DNA of 64,000 nucleotides from assembly GCA_037890055.1 (NCBI GenBank), contig JBBKBD010000009.1. One strand, written 5' to 3'. The position numbers and the translations under genes are program-made. Below the pieces are notes generated by a model. It had not been told where the DNA came from, made no database searches, and saw nothing but the letters and a program-made list of their open reading frames with translations. Positions 25,214 to 33,062 of the stretch are shown here, piece by piece; position 1 is the first letter of the stretch, and the number at the start of each line of letters is the position of its first letter. The stretch comes from Mediannikoviicoccus sp037890055. GTDB taxonomy: Bacteria; Bacillota; Clostridia; Tissierellales; Peptoniphilaceae.

Positions 25214-25525
25214 ATGGATAAGGAAAAAGCCATTGACATGATAGCAAAGGACATGTCGATAAGTAAAGAAGATGCGCAGAGAATGTATGAAAACATGGGA
25301 AGCTTCTCCGATGGGTTAAAAAAAGTAGTTATGGATTATTTCAATGGAGAGAAAAAAAACTATAGCTATAAAGGAGTATCCATAAAGGATATAATGGAAA
25401 AGGAAAATGCATCCTATTTAAATGCGATTTTTTCAATGGACTTATTGATGAAAAATCCAGAAATGCTACAATTTTATGATAAGTTTACTTTCAAAAAAGA
25501 TAGGGTTATAGGTAAAAATGATTGA
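25214..25525 (+). CDS. Small helical protein of the kinase/phosphatase locus
   Basis: A 103-residue soluble, predicted mostly helical protein that I do not recognise. It begins with a UBA-like or adaptor-like helical stretch (KAIDMIAKDMSISKEDAQRMYENMG), has a short loop KKNYSYKGVSIKDIM, and a final helix rich in Met and Leu. A ribosome-binding site (AGGGG) lies at a suitable distance. It overlaps the next gene by eight bases. Position suggests an adaptor for the adjacent proteins, but there is no sequence proof. Confidence 0.65.
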   Translation: MDKEKAIDMIAKDMSISKEDAQRMYENMGSFSDGLKKVVMDYFNGEKKNYSYKGVSIKDIMEKENASYLNAIFSMDLLMKNPEMLQFYDKFTFKKDRVIGKND

Positions 25526-26267
25526 TTTTAATTCTCTGAGTAAACAAAATTGGCAAAATATGACCTATGACCAAAGGTTAGATTTCTATCAAAGGCTAGA
25601 AAATACTATGGCTGCTAGTCAAAATAGGCCAGCAAGGCTTGTGGCACCTGTAAATATGCCGCAAAAAAATATAGCTGGTTATTATTCGGCAGCAGATCCT
25701 AGTAAAATCGCCATCAATAAAAGTTTGATTATGCAAGATGATAGGCGCTATGACAACTGCGATACAATTATCCATGAGGGTAGACATGCCTTCCAGGATG
25801 ATTGCATAGTTGGCAGGGCCTATATTGGAAATATTGATGATGTAAACAAAATTAGCGATTGGCAAAAAAATTTTGACCAATACCAAGAGCCTAATGGTAT
25901 GAATTCTGATGTCAAATATAGGTTTCAACCAGTTGAAATAGATGCATATGAATATGCTAATAATGAGTTTGACAAGATGAGTCAAAATGTCAAAGATATG
26001 GACCTTTACGATTATAAACATACCAGGAACATGGAAAATAATTACTATAGGCTAAAGGCAGAACAGGTCTATGGAAAAAACTATGAAGAGAAAATTAAAA
26101 ATGAAATAAACTCTTCCTATGAGCAAAAATATAGAAACAATTATAATAAAGACCAGGATTTTGATTTTTTATCTGACAGGGAAGATAGGCAAAATAACAT
26201 CCAGCCAAAGGCTAATGAGCAAGACAAGGGTCAGGATAAAGATTTTGGCCAATCTTATGGTTTATAA
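25518..26267 (+). CDS. HEGRH zincin-like metallopeptidase
   Basis: A 249-residue soluble protein with the zinc motif HEGRH at 86-90 (HExxH) in the context TIIHEGRHAFQDD, and a likely third ligand around Glu140 in PVEIDAYEYAN. HEGRHxxQ motifs recur in zincin domains of bacterial effectors and polymorphic toxins. No signal peptide is present; the C-terminal 60 residues are Asn/Gln/Asp-rich and probably disordered. In this operon it could be an effector protease switched on by the kinase/phosphatase module, or a processing enzyme. The motif is seen; activity and role are inferred. Confidence 0.65.
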   Translation: MIDFNSLSKQNWQNMTYDQRLDFYQRLENTMAASQNRPARLVAPVNMPQKNIAGYYSAADPSKIAINKSLIMQDDRRYDNCDTIIHEGRHAFQDDCIVGRAYIGNIDDVNKISDWQKNFDQYQEPNGMNSDVKYRFQPVEIDAYEYANNEFDKMSQNVKDMDLYDYKHTRNMENNYYRLKAEQVYGKNYEEKIKNEINSSYEQKYRNNYNKDQDFDFLSDREDRQNNIQPKANEQDKGQDKDFGQSYGL

Positions 26268-26279
26268 TAGGAGCATGTG

Positions 26280-27578
26280 ATGTCTTTTAAAATTTTATAC
26301 GGGTCTAGTGTTGCCTATAATCCGATTGTAACAAATAACAATTCGAATTTTCTAAAATTTGATGGAGAAAAAGATGGAAAGAGGGCGAGCTTTACTATGT
26401 CTGAAGACCAATTATCCAAGCATTTACTCATGCTTGGATCAACTGGTTCCGGCAAGTCCACCCTTTTTTTTCATATAATAAAACAAATCAAATCCCAAAT
26501 GACAAAAGACGATGTTATGATCATTTTTGATACCAAGGGAGACTATATACAAAGGTTTTTTGAAAATGGTGATTTGTTTATAGATAATATTACAGACACA
26601 TCTTCAAAATGGAACATTTTTAGGGATATTTTAGCAGACGGTTCAGACGATGAACATATAAAGCAAAATTGCAATGAAATTTGTAAGTCACTTTTCAAGG
26701 AGAGGGTCAAAAATACAACTAATGCCTTTTTCCCAAATGCTGCTAGTGATGTTTTATCTTCTATATTATTATCCTTAACTAGGGCAGGTATCAAAGACAA
26801 GAATATCAGAAAAAAGATGTTTTATAACAATGAACTGAGAATCCTCTTAGATTCTTGTGATGAAAATAAGGTTAAAGCAATGCTATCTAACCACAAAGAC
26901 TTGGTAGCAGTCAATTCTTATATTTCCTATCCTGGTCCACAAAGTCAGGGCGTACTTTCAGAAATGTTTTCTGTAGTTAGAGATATATTTGTGGGAAACT
27001 TTGCTAAAAAAGGCAATTTTTCTATAAGGAATTTTGTCAGAAACAAGGGAGGAAAAACTTTGTTTATAGAATATGATTTGGCTAAGGGCAATTCCCTGAC
27101 TCCTCTATATAGGCTATGTTTTGACCAGGCCCTCAAAGAAGCAATGTCTAGAAATCAAAAAAACGGCAATGTTTATTTGATTTGTGATGAATTTAAGCTT
27201 ATACCTTTACTAGAGCATATAGAAGATGGTGTCAACTTTGGTAGAAGTTTGGGACTAAAAATCTTGGCAGGCATACAGAGTATAGAACAATTAGTAGATA
27301 TATATGGCAAGTCAAAGGCCATGAATATAATGGCAGGTTTTTCTACGCTTATTTCCTTTAGGACAAATGACATGGCTTCGAGGGAATACGTCAGCAATCT
27401 CTATGGAAAAAACCTCATTTTAGAAGATTATCAGAAATCAGACTTTACTATGGTTGAGGAAAAAAGATTGGGGCATACAGTAGAAGACTGGCATCAAAAC
27501 TCTCTGCCAATAGGCCAAGCCATTGTAGGCCTTCCTTTCAGCCAACCATTTATATTTAAGTTTGATGATTTTAGGTAA
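26280..27578 (+). CDS. VirD4/FtsK-like P-loop ATPase
   Basis: About 432 residues with Walker A GSTGSGKST at residues about 56-64, a segment IIFDTKGDY typical of TraG/VirD4/HerA-type ATPases, Walker B VYLICDEF, and a later sensor region ILAGIQSIEQL. It lacks the N-terminal membrane helices of conjugation coupling proteins, so it is a soluble relative. No relaxase or secretion genes are near, which argues against conjugation. The ATG at 26280 is seven bases from AGGAG; a GTG directly before it is in frame. It is followed four bases later by a degenerate homologue. Confidence 0.8.
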   Translation: MSFKILYGSSVAYNPIVTNNNSNFLKFDGEKDGKRASFTMSEDQLSKHLLMLGSTGSGKSTLFFHIIKQIKSQMTKDDVMIIFDTKGDYIQRFFENGDLFIDNITDTSSKWNIFRDILADGSDDEHIKQNCNEICKSLFKERVKNTTNAFFPNAASDVLSSILLSLTRAGIKDKNIRKKMFYNNELRILLDSCDENKVKAMLSNHKDLVAVNSYISYPGPQSQGVLSEMFSVVRDIFVGNFAKKGNFSIRNFVRNKGGKTLFIEYDLAKGNSLTPLYRLCFDQALKEAMSRNQKNGNVYLICDEFKLIPLLEHIEDGVNFGRSLGLKILAGIQSIEQLVDIYGKSKAMNIMAGFSTLISFRTNDMASREYVSNLYGKNLILEDYQKSDFTMVEEKRLGHTVEDWHQNSLPIGQAIVGLPFSQPFIFKFDDFR

Positions 27579-27581
27579 GAA

Positions 27582-28840
27582 ATGATTTGGAAATTAATTA
27601 ATTATTTAAAGAAGAAAAACGTAGACTATAATAATAATATCAAAAAAATGTAAGAAACTATAGGTATATTTCTTTTGATAAACTTTTTGAATACAGTTCT
27701 AGTGCTAGTAACTTCGTTGTATCTGGTGCTAGTAAAAATGAAAGAAATGCTGCTATTAAGGCTTATATTTCTATGCTAAAAAATGATAATATTCCAGTAA
27801 TTTTATTACACAATTATAATTTAGACTTGGAAGATGAAATCCTTGCTAATTATAGCAATTCAGTTTTGTTTTCAAGAAGAAATTTAGGACAAATTCAAAA
27901 CCAAGCCAGTTATAATCCTTTTATAGACAATGATTATAGTCTTATTTCAACAATATTATCAGATGTTGGTAAGAAAGATTTTAATTTATCTAGCTCTACA
28001 AGCCTGTATTTTGAAGGCATGGCTAAATATTTAATGATCGCTGGAAGAAATCCATCCTTACCAGCTTTTTTTAAATGTCCTCATGGAAGTTTGGCCTCTA
28101 GGGTTCAAGATGGAGTCAACAAAGGACAAATAAGTCCACAAGTAGGACAAGATCTCCAATTTTATTTAGCTTCTGGGAACAAAGAGCTTGGAAATATCAA
28201 AATATTTTTAAATAAACTCCTAGCTGATATGAGACCGATACTTGGCAACCATCAATCAAAAAAACAGGAATCGTTAATGTCAGCTTTAAGTAAAAGATAC
28301 GATGTTATAAGTATTGACTTACTTAGTTCTTCAGAATCACTATATTCAAGACTTTTAACATCAGAGTTAAATGAGCTTTATAAGTATGGGGGATTTGCTG
28401 TAGTAATTGATGATATATCTTTTACTAAGGGGGAAGTTCTCACAGATATAATTTCAAAACCAAGACCTAATACTGGTTTCATGATGGCAGAATCAGATTT
28501 TTTCTCAGCTTGTGCCAATGACACGCAAATTTATGAATCTATCTTGGGACTTTGTCATAATTATTTATTATTCAACCATCCGTCTGGTATATCCAGGACA
28601 AAATGGGCAGAATTTTTTGGCAAATATGATAAAACAAAAGTCTCAGAGGCAAGCTCGTCAGGTATCAACATCCACAAGTGGTCACAAATTATTCCAGGAT
28701 TTAGCAGCACAAGTACACTTTCCTACTCAGAAGACAAGGAATATATTCTAAATCCAGAAGATATAAAAAATCTAAGCAGTGGAGAATTTTATTTTTTTGA
28801 TGGCTATAATTCTAGATTGGTAAAGGGATGTGCTATTTAA
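27582..28840 (+). pseudogene. Degenerate VirD4/FtsK-like ATPase homologue, frameshifted at A7
   Basis: An ATG at 27582 opens a frame (MIWKLINYLKKKN) that ends in TAA after a run of seven A (27642-27648). Adding one A joins it to the long frame that continues to 28840, giving about 419 residues. The joined protein parallels the preceding ATPase, but the P-loop position reads VVSGASKNERNAA with no GKS/T, so it should not bind ATP normally; VVIDDISF stands at the Walker B place. It could be a pseudogene, a frameshift-controlled gene or a sequencing error. From the first in-frame ATG (27773) 355 residues remain. Confidence 0.65.
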
Positions 28841-28878
28841 TTCCTAAATGAATTTAATAAAAGAATTTCAAAAAAAGC

Positions 28879-28906
28879 TTGACAAAAAATTCTAGCAGTG
28901 TATAAT
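28879..28906 (+). promoter_or_regulatory. Promoter of the T-box/livK unit
   Basis: TTGACA at 28879-28884 and TATAAT at 28901-28906 with 16 bp between: a near-consensus vegetative promoter. Confidence 0.85.
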
Positions 28907-28912
28907 GAACAC

Positions 28913-29189
28913 ATATAAATGCAAAGAAATGGAATATTATAAGTGAACAAATCTTTTCAGAGAGATATTGGCAGGTGAGAAATATCAAGATAGTCCTTAA
29001 AACTAGCCATTGAGCAGCGCACTGAAATTGTTAGTAGGTGTAGCCGGGAACTCCCGTTACAGAGTTATTCATTCAATTGATATAAGTGCATCGTTCGATG
29101 AAGAAGAGTGGTACCGCGGAGTAGGTTATAAATTTATAATACAACCCTTCGTCTCTTTTACCATAGGTAGAAGAGACGGAGGTTTTTTT
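28913..29189 (+). promoter_or_regulatory. T-box riboswitch (probably leucine) with terminator
   Basis: A full T-box leader. Stem I features include the AGAGAG element and GGCAGGTGAGAA. The T-box itself, GTGGTACCGCGGA, is at 29108-29120. A strong terminator pairs 29146-29157 with 29171-29182 ahead of seven T. In the specifier loop, CTA (Leu) has the family spacing to the TGAG that closes stem I; the overlapping reading ACT (Thr) fits less well. Uncharged tRNA would favour the antiterminator and switch on the binding protein downstream. The branched-chain-type solute-binding gene supports leucine. Confidence 0.9.
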
Positions 29190-29215
29190 CTGCCTAAATT
29201 ATTAAGGAGGAAAAA

Positions 29216-30370
29216 ATGAAAAAGAAATTTGTAGCAATTATTGTAGCGACAAGTGTTATTCTTGCATCTTGTGGAGTTAATGGGGAAAGAGAATCTACTA
29301 AAGTAGATGATAATACCATTAAATTTGGATCTAGTTTTCCACTAACTGGTCAATATTCTAATTATGGAATTTCAACTGTAAATGGAATAGAAATGGCCAT
29401 TGAAGAAATCAATGCGAATGGTGGAATTAAAGGTAAAAAAATAACTTTAGAATCATTAGATGATAAGGGAGAATTAACAGATTCAGTAACAACTTATCAC
29501 AAATTAGTTCAAAATGGAGCACAGGCTGTAATTGGAACAAACACTTCATCACCATCATCTGCAATTGCAGAAGCGTCAATTAATGATGGTATACCAGTTA
29601 TTACACCTACTGGAACTGAAGAGGCTATTACCGAAGGAAAACCAAATGTATTTAGAACTTGCTTTACCAATCCATACCAAGGAGAATTATTGGCAATTTT
29701 TGCAAAGGACAGTCTAAATGCTAAAACTGCAGGTATTTTAGTAAATACAGCCAGTGACTACTCAACTGGGATTGCAGATTCATTTGAAAAAAAGGCAGAA
29801 GAGTTAGGAATTAAAGTTGTGAAAAAAGAATCCTATGGAGAAAATGATACTGATTTCAAGGCACAACTTACAAGTATAGCTGGCAAAAATCCAGATGTTT
29901 TATTAATACCAGACTATTATGAAAAACTATCTCTAATTACACCACAAGCAAGGGATGCAAATATAAAATCTACTTTCTTAGGTGGAGATGGATGGGATGG
30001 CATACTAAAGACTATGGATTCATCAAGCTATGACATTATTCAAGATTCCTATTTTACAAATCACTTCTCTATAGAGGACACTGGCAGTAAGGTACAAGAA
30101 TTTATAAATAAATATAGGGAAAAGTACGGAGAAGATCCTACTGCTTTTTCAGCATTAGGTTATGACACAGTTTATATTTTAAAAGAGGGATTTGAATCTG
30201 CTAATTCCGATTCAAATGAAGATAGAAACGCAGCAATTAAATCCTTAGAATTTACTGGAATTACAGGTTCCTTTAAATTTGATGAAAATAATAATCCTAG
30301 AAAAGCAGCATCAATTATGAAAATTGATAACGGAAAATACAAATTTGATTCCATAGTTAATCCTAGATAG
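29216..30370 (+). CDS. LivK-like amino-acid-binding lipoprotein
   Basis: A 384-residue lipoprotein with lipobox LASC (Cys19) and a type I periplasmic-binding fold of the branched-chain amino-acid receptor family: FPLTGQYSNYG near residue 42, INANGGIKGKKI, and the central IGTNTSSPSSAI and PTGTEEAI strands. It captures an amino acid, most likely Leu/Ile/Val, for an ABC importer. It is preceded by a T-box leader, so it is induced when the matching tRNA is uncharged. No livHMGF permease or ATPase genes follow, so the receptor must work with a transporter encoded elsewhere. AAGGAGG precedes the ATG. Confidence 0.9.
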   Translation: MKKKFVAIIVATSVILASCGVNGERESTKVDDNTIKFGSSFPLTGQYSNYGISTVNGIEMAIEEINANGGIKGKKITLESLDDKGELTDSVTTYHKLVQNGAQAVIGTNTSSPSSAIAEASINDGIPVITPTGTEEAITEGKPNVFRTCFTNPYQGELLAIFAKDSLNAKTAGILVNTASDYSTGIADSFEKKAEELGIKVVKKESYGENDTDFKAQLTSIAGKNPDVLLIPDYYEKLSLITPQARDANIKSTFLGGDGWDGILKTMDSSSYDIIQDSYFTNHFSIEDTGSKVQEFINKYREKYGEDPTAFSALGYDTVYILKEGFESANSDSNEDRNAAIKSLEFTGITGSFKFDENNNPRKAASIMKIDNGKYKFDSIVNPR

Positions 30371-30433
30371 ATATATTTATAATCTCGCAATTTTTTTTGG
30401 AGATATGAAATTTTAAATTAATAAATTTTAACT

Positions 30434-30471
30434 AAGCCATTGTTAATTATAACGATGGCTTCTATTTTTTT
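30434..30471 (+). terminator. Terminator after livK-like gene
   Basis: AAGCCAT (30434-30440) with ATGGCTT (30455-30461), with additional pairing inside, followed by a T-rich run. Confidence 0.8.
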
Positions 30472-30588
30472 GTAATTATTTAAGATAGCAGTTTTAAATT
30501 AAAAACATAATAGCTAATAAAAGTATATTTATTAAGCTTAAGCCTTCGTTGGTGGTATAATTATTTAAAGCTGATTAAGGGGGGGAAG

Positions 30589-31026
30589 ATGAAAGAATAT
30601 AAAAGAATCTACACCGACCAAAGATTTAGCCTTCATGATGCAAATATTATTGACATAGATTTTGACCTAGACTGCCATGATCTAATTTTAAAAACACAAT
30701 ATGGGTTTGTGGATATTAATAAAAACGAGATGGTAGAAGGGAAAATTATTTTAAAGGAAGTTTCTCTAGAAGATTCTTATGTGTATATTATGGAGTACAA
30801 AAATGTTTTAGCGGGGAATGTGGGAAGTTTTGTTGGAGAGAAAATGGATTTACAAAATTTTATTTCTGCCTTTTATACGAAGTTTAAAAACATTGATGTG
30901 GTTTCTGAGTACGACTCTTATAAGACCTATTTATTAACTGGATTTTTATCTCGAGGGAATGAGTATCTTGAAGTTAATATTGAAATTTTTTATCATGGAG
31001 ACTTTTTGTATAGGGTTAGTCAGTAG
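30589..31026 (+). CDS. Hypothetical cytosolic protein
   Basis: A 145-residue soluble, probably beta-rich protein that I do not recognise. The start FSLHDANIIDIDFD followed by DLILKTQYGF resembles small immunity-type or ligand-binding folds with an HDxxI motif, but this is weak. A very strong ribosome-binding site (GGGGGG) is seven bases from the ATG, and TATAAT at 30556-30561 may be its promoter. It stands alone between two transcription units. Confidence 0.65.
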   Translation: MKEYKRIYTDQRFSLHDANIIDIDFDLDCHDLILKTQYGFVDINKNEMVEGKIILKEVSLEDSYVYIMEYKNVLAGNVGSFVGEKMDLQNFISAFYTKFKNIDVVSEYDSYKTYLLTGFLSRGNEYLEVNIEIFYHGDFLYRVSQ

Positions 31027-31118
31027 GGCTAAAATTTTTTATTAATTTAAATTAACAAAATAGGAAAATAATGCGTTAATTTGATATAATAGAAATGTTG
31101 GATGTAACAATGTAATTT

Positions 31119-31147
31119 TTGAAAAAAACAGCTTAAAAGCTTATACT
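31119..31147 (+). promoter_or_regulatory. Promoter of the polysaccharide operon
   Basis: TTGAAA (31119-31124) and TATACT (31142-31147) are 17 bp apart, ahead of a short leader. A second TATAAT at 31085-31090 has no convincing -35 element. Confidence 0.6.
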
Positions 31148-31177
31148 ATAGTGTAGAATTAATTTATGGAGGGAAAT

Positions 31178-32383
31178 ATGAAGATTGATTTTTCACCACC
31201 GGATATATCTCAACTAGAAATTGATGAAGTTGTGGATACTTTAAAGTCTGGTTGGATTACAACTGGACCTAAAACAAAAAAACTAGAAAAAATGATTACT
31301 GAATATGTAGGAACAGACAGGACAGTGTGCCTTAATTCTGCTACGGCGGCACTTGAACTTAATTTGAGACTGCTTGGCATAGGAGAGGGGGACGAAGTTA
31401 TTACTTCAGCATACACCTACACTGCGTCTGCTTCGGTTATAGATCATGTTGGAGCTAAGATTGTACTTGTGGACACAGTTCCTGGAAGCTATTTTATGGA
31501 CTATGACAAGTTAGCTGATAGTATAAATGAAAACACCAAGGCTGTAATTGGTGTTGACATTGCAGGAGTTCCTGTAGATTATCATAGAATTAGAGGTATT
31601 TTAGAAGAAAAGAAAAATCTTTTTAAACCTGCTAACAAAATACAAGAGGCCATGGGTCGTGCTGCACTTGTAAATGACGGTGCCCATTCATTTGGATCAA
31701 TTTATTATGATGAAAAGACAGGCTACTACAGCGACTTTATTTCATTTTCATTCCACGCAGTAAAGAATTTTACTACCGGGGAAGGTGGAGCGTTATCTTG
31801 GAATACCATTGATGGCATAGATGACGACGAACTTTATAATGAGTTACAACTTCTATCCCTACATGGTCAAAACAAGGATGCGCTTTCAAAGATGAAACTT
31901 GGTGCATGGGAATATGACATAGTAGGACCATATTACAAGATGAATATGACTGACATTATGGCTGCCATTGGACTTGCCCAATTTAAAAGATATGACTCTT
32001 TACTTGCTAGAAGAAAAGAAGTTGTAAAAATATATGACGACATATTAAGGGACGCACCTGTGGAAACTCTGAAGCATGTGGGAGAACACTATATAAGTAA
32101 CTGCCACCTTTACCTGGCAAGGGTAAATGGAATTAAAGTGGAAGAAAGAAATAAGATTATTGAGGAAATGGCAGATAAGCAAATAGCAACAAATGTCCAC
32201 TACAAACCACTTGCCATGATGACTGCATACAAGAACTTGGGATTTGACATTAAAGACTATCCAAATGTATATAAGCAATATGAAAATCAAATCACACTTC
32301 CTCTTCATAGCAGACTGACAAATGAAGAAGCTGAATATGTGGCTAAGAGCTTTGTGGAAATAGTAAATAAATATGCAAAATAA
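31178..32383 (+). CDS. DegT/DnrJ/EryC1-family sugar aminotransferase 1
   Basis: A 401-residue PLP enzyme of the nucleotide-sugar aminotransferase family. The PLP lysine is in SFHAVKNFTTGEGG; the fold markers LNSATAALEL and DGAHSFG are present. Enzymes of this branch often make UDP-4-amino-4,6-dideoxy-GlcNAc (PglE/WeeJ type), the precursor of bacillosamine-like sugars, and sit beside a priming transferase, as here. The 4,6-dehydratase that would supply the substrate is not in the window. ATG 31178 is preferred to 31166 because GGAGGG precedes it. The gene overlaps the next by 11 bases. Confidence 0.87.
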   Translation: MKIDFSPPDISQLEIDEVVDTLKSGWITTGPKTKKLEKMITEYVGTDRTVCLNSATAALELNLRLLGIGEGDEVITSAYTYTASASVIDHVGAKIVLVDTVPGSYFMDYDKLADSINENTKAVIGVDIAGVPVDYHRIRGILEEKKNLFKPANKIQEAMGRAALVNDGAHSFGSIYYDEKTGYYSDFISFSFHAVKNFTTGEGGALSWNTIDGIDDDELYNELQLLSLHGQNKDALSKMKLGAWEYDIVGPYYKMNMTDIMAAIGLAQFKRYDSLLARRKEVVKIYDDILRDAPVETLKHVGEHYISNCHLYLARVNGIKVEERNKIIEEMADKQIATNVHYKPLAMMTAYKNLGFDIKDYPNVYKQYENQITLPLHSRLTNEEAEYVAKSFVEIVNKYAK

Positions 32384-33062
32384 ATTAAGCCCAGAAGCTT
32401 TTTCAAAATATATTGATGAACGTCTTAAAAAGAGAAGATTTTCACTTTTATTAAAGAGGTTCGTGGATATAATATTATCTCTAATAGGCCTTACAATACT
32501 TTTAATTCCATTTATTATTATAAGTGTTATTATAAAGCTTACATCTAAGGGACCAGTTTTTTACAGGCAGGAGAGAATAAAAAAGGGCGATGTACCCTTT
32601 AGGATATTCAAGTTTCGAACCATGGTTCAAGATGCGGACAAAAAGGGAATGTTAATAACCGTCGGAGAAGATAAGAGGATTACGGGAATAGGAAAGTTTT
32701 TGAGAAAATCAAAGATTGATGAACTTCCTCAACTCATAAATGTGTTTATTGGTGACATGAGTTTTGTCGGACCACGTCCAGAAGTGCCAAAGTACACTGC
32801 ACTTTACGATGGATATCAAAAAAATATTTTAAAAATTCGCCCAGGCATTACAGACCTGGCATCTATAAAGTATAAAGATGAGGCGTCGGTTTTGGCGAAG
32901 AGTGAAAACCCTGAAGAGACTTATATAAATGAGATAATGCAGGAAAAGCTTAGGATAAATCTTGAGTATATTGAAAAAATTTCGGTTATACAGGATATTA
33001 AGTTGATTATTATAACCATATTAGAAGTAATAGGATTTGAAATAAATGAACAAGAAGATTAA
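32373..33062 (+). CDS. Priming sugar-phosphate transferase (PglC/WcaJ type)
   Basis: A 229-residue enzyme with one N-terminal membrane helix (about residues 26-50) and the catalytic domain that moves a sugar-phosphate from a UDP-sugar to undecaprenyl phosphate. Key motifs are FRIFKFRTM, SKIDELPQLINV and SFVGPRPE. It starts glycan assembly on the inner membrane face. It overlaps genes on both sides (11 and 17 bases), so it belongs to the polysaccharide operon. The exact sugar is not shown by sequence. Confidence 0.88.
   Translation: MQNKLSPEAFSKYIDERLKKRRFSLLLKRFVDIILSLIGLTILLIPFIIISVIIKLTSKGPVFYRQERIKKGDVPFRIFKFRTMVQDADKKGMLITVGEDKRITGIGKFLRKSKIDELPQLINVFIGDMSFVGPRPEVPKYTALYDGYQKNILKIRPGITDLASIKYKDEASVLAKSENPEETYINEIMQEKLRINLEYIEKISVIQDIKLIIITILEVIGFEINEQED

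Noticed and set aside
26280..27578. Conjugation coupling protein of a second integrative element
   Set aside because: No membrane anchor, relaxase, secretion genes, integrase or repeats near it; tight spacing ties it to the kinase/phosphatase operon.
28913..29189. Threonine specifier (ACT) in the T-box
   Set aside because: Spacing to the TGAG closing stem I and the branched-chain-type receptor fit CTA better; not fully excluded.
29010..29219. A 69-codon ORF across the T-box leader
   Set aside because: It overlaps the conserved T-box and terminator structures, which explain the sequence.
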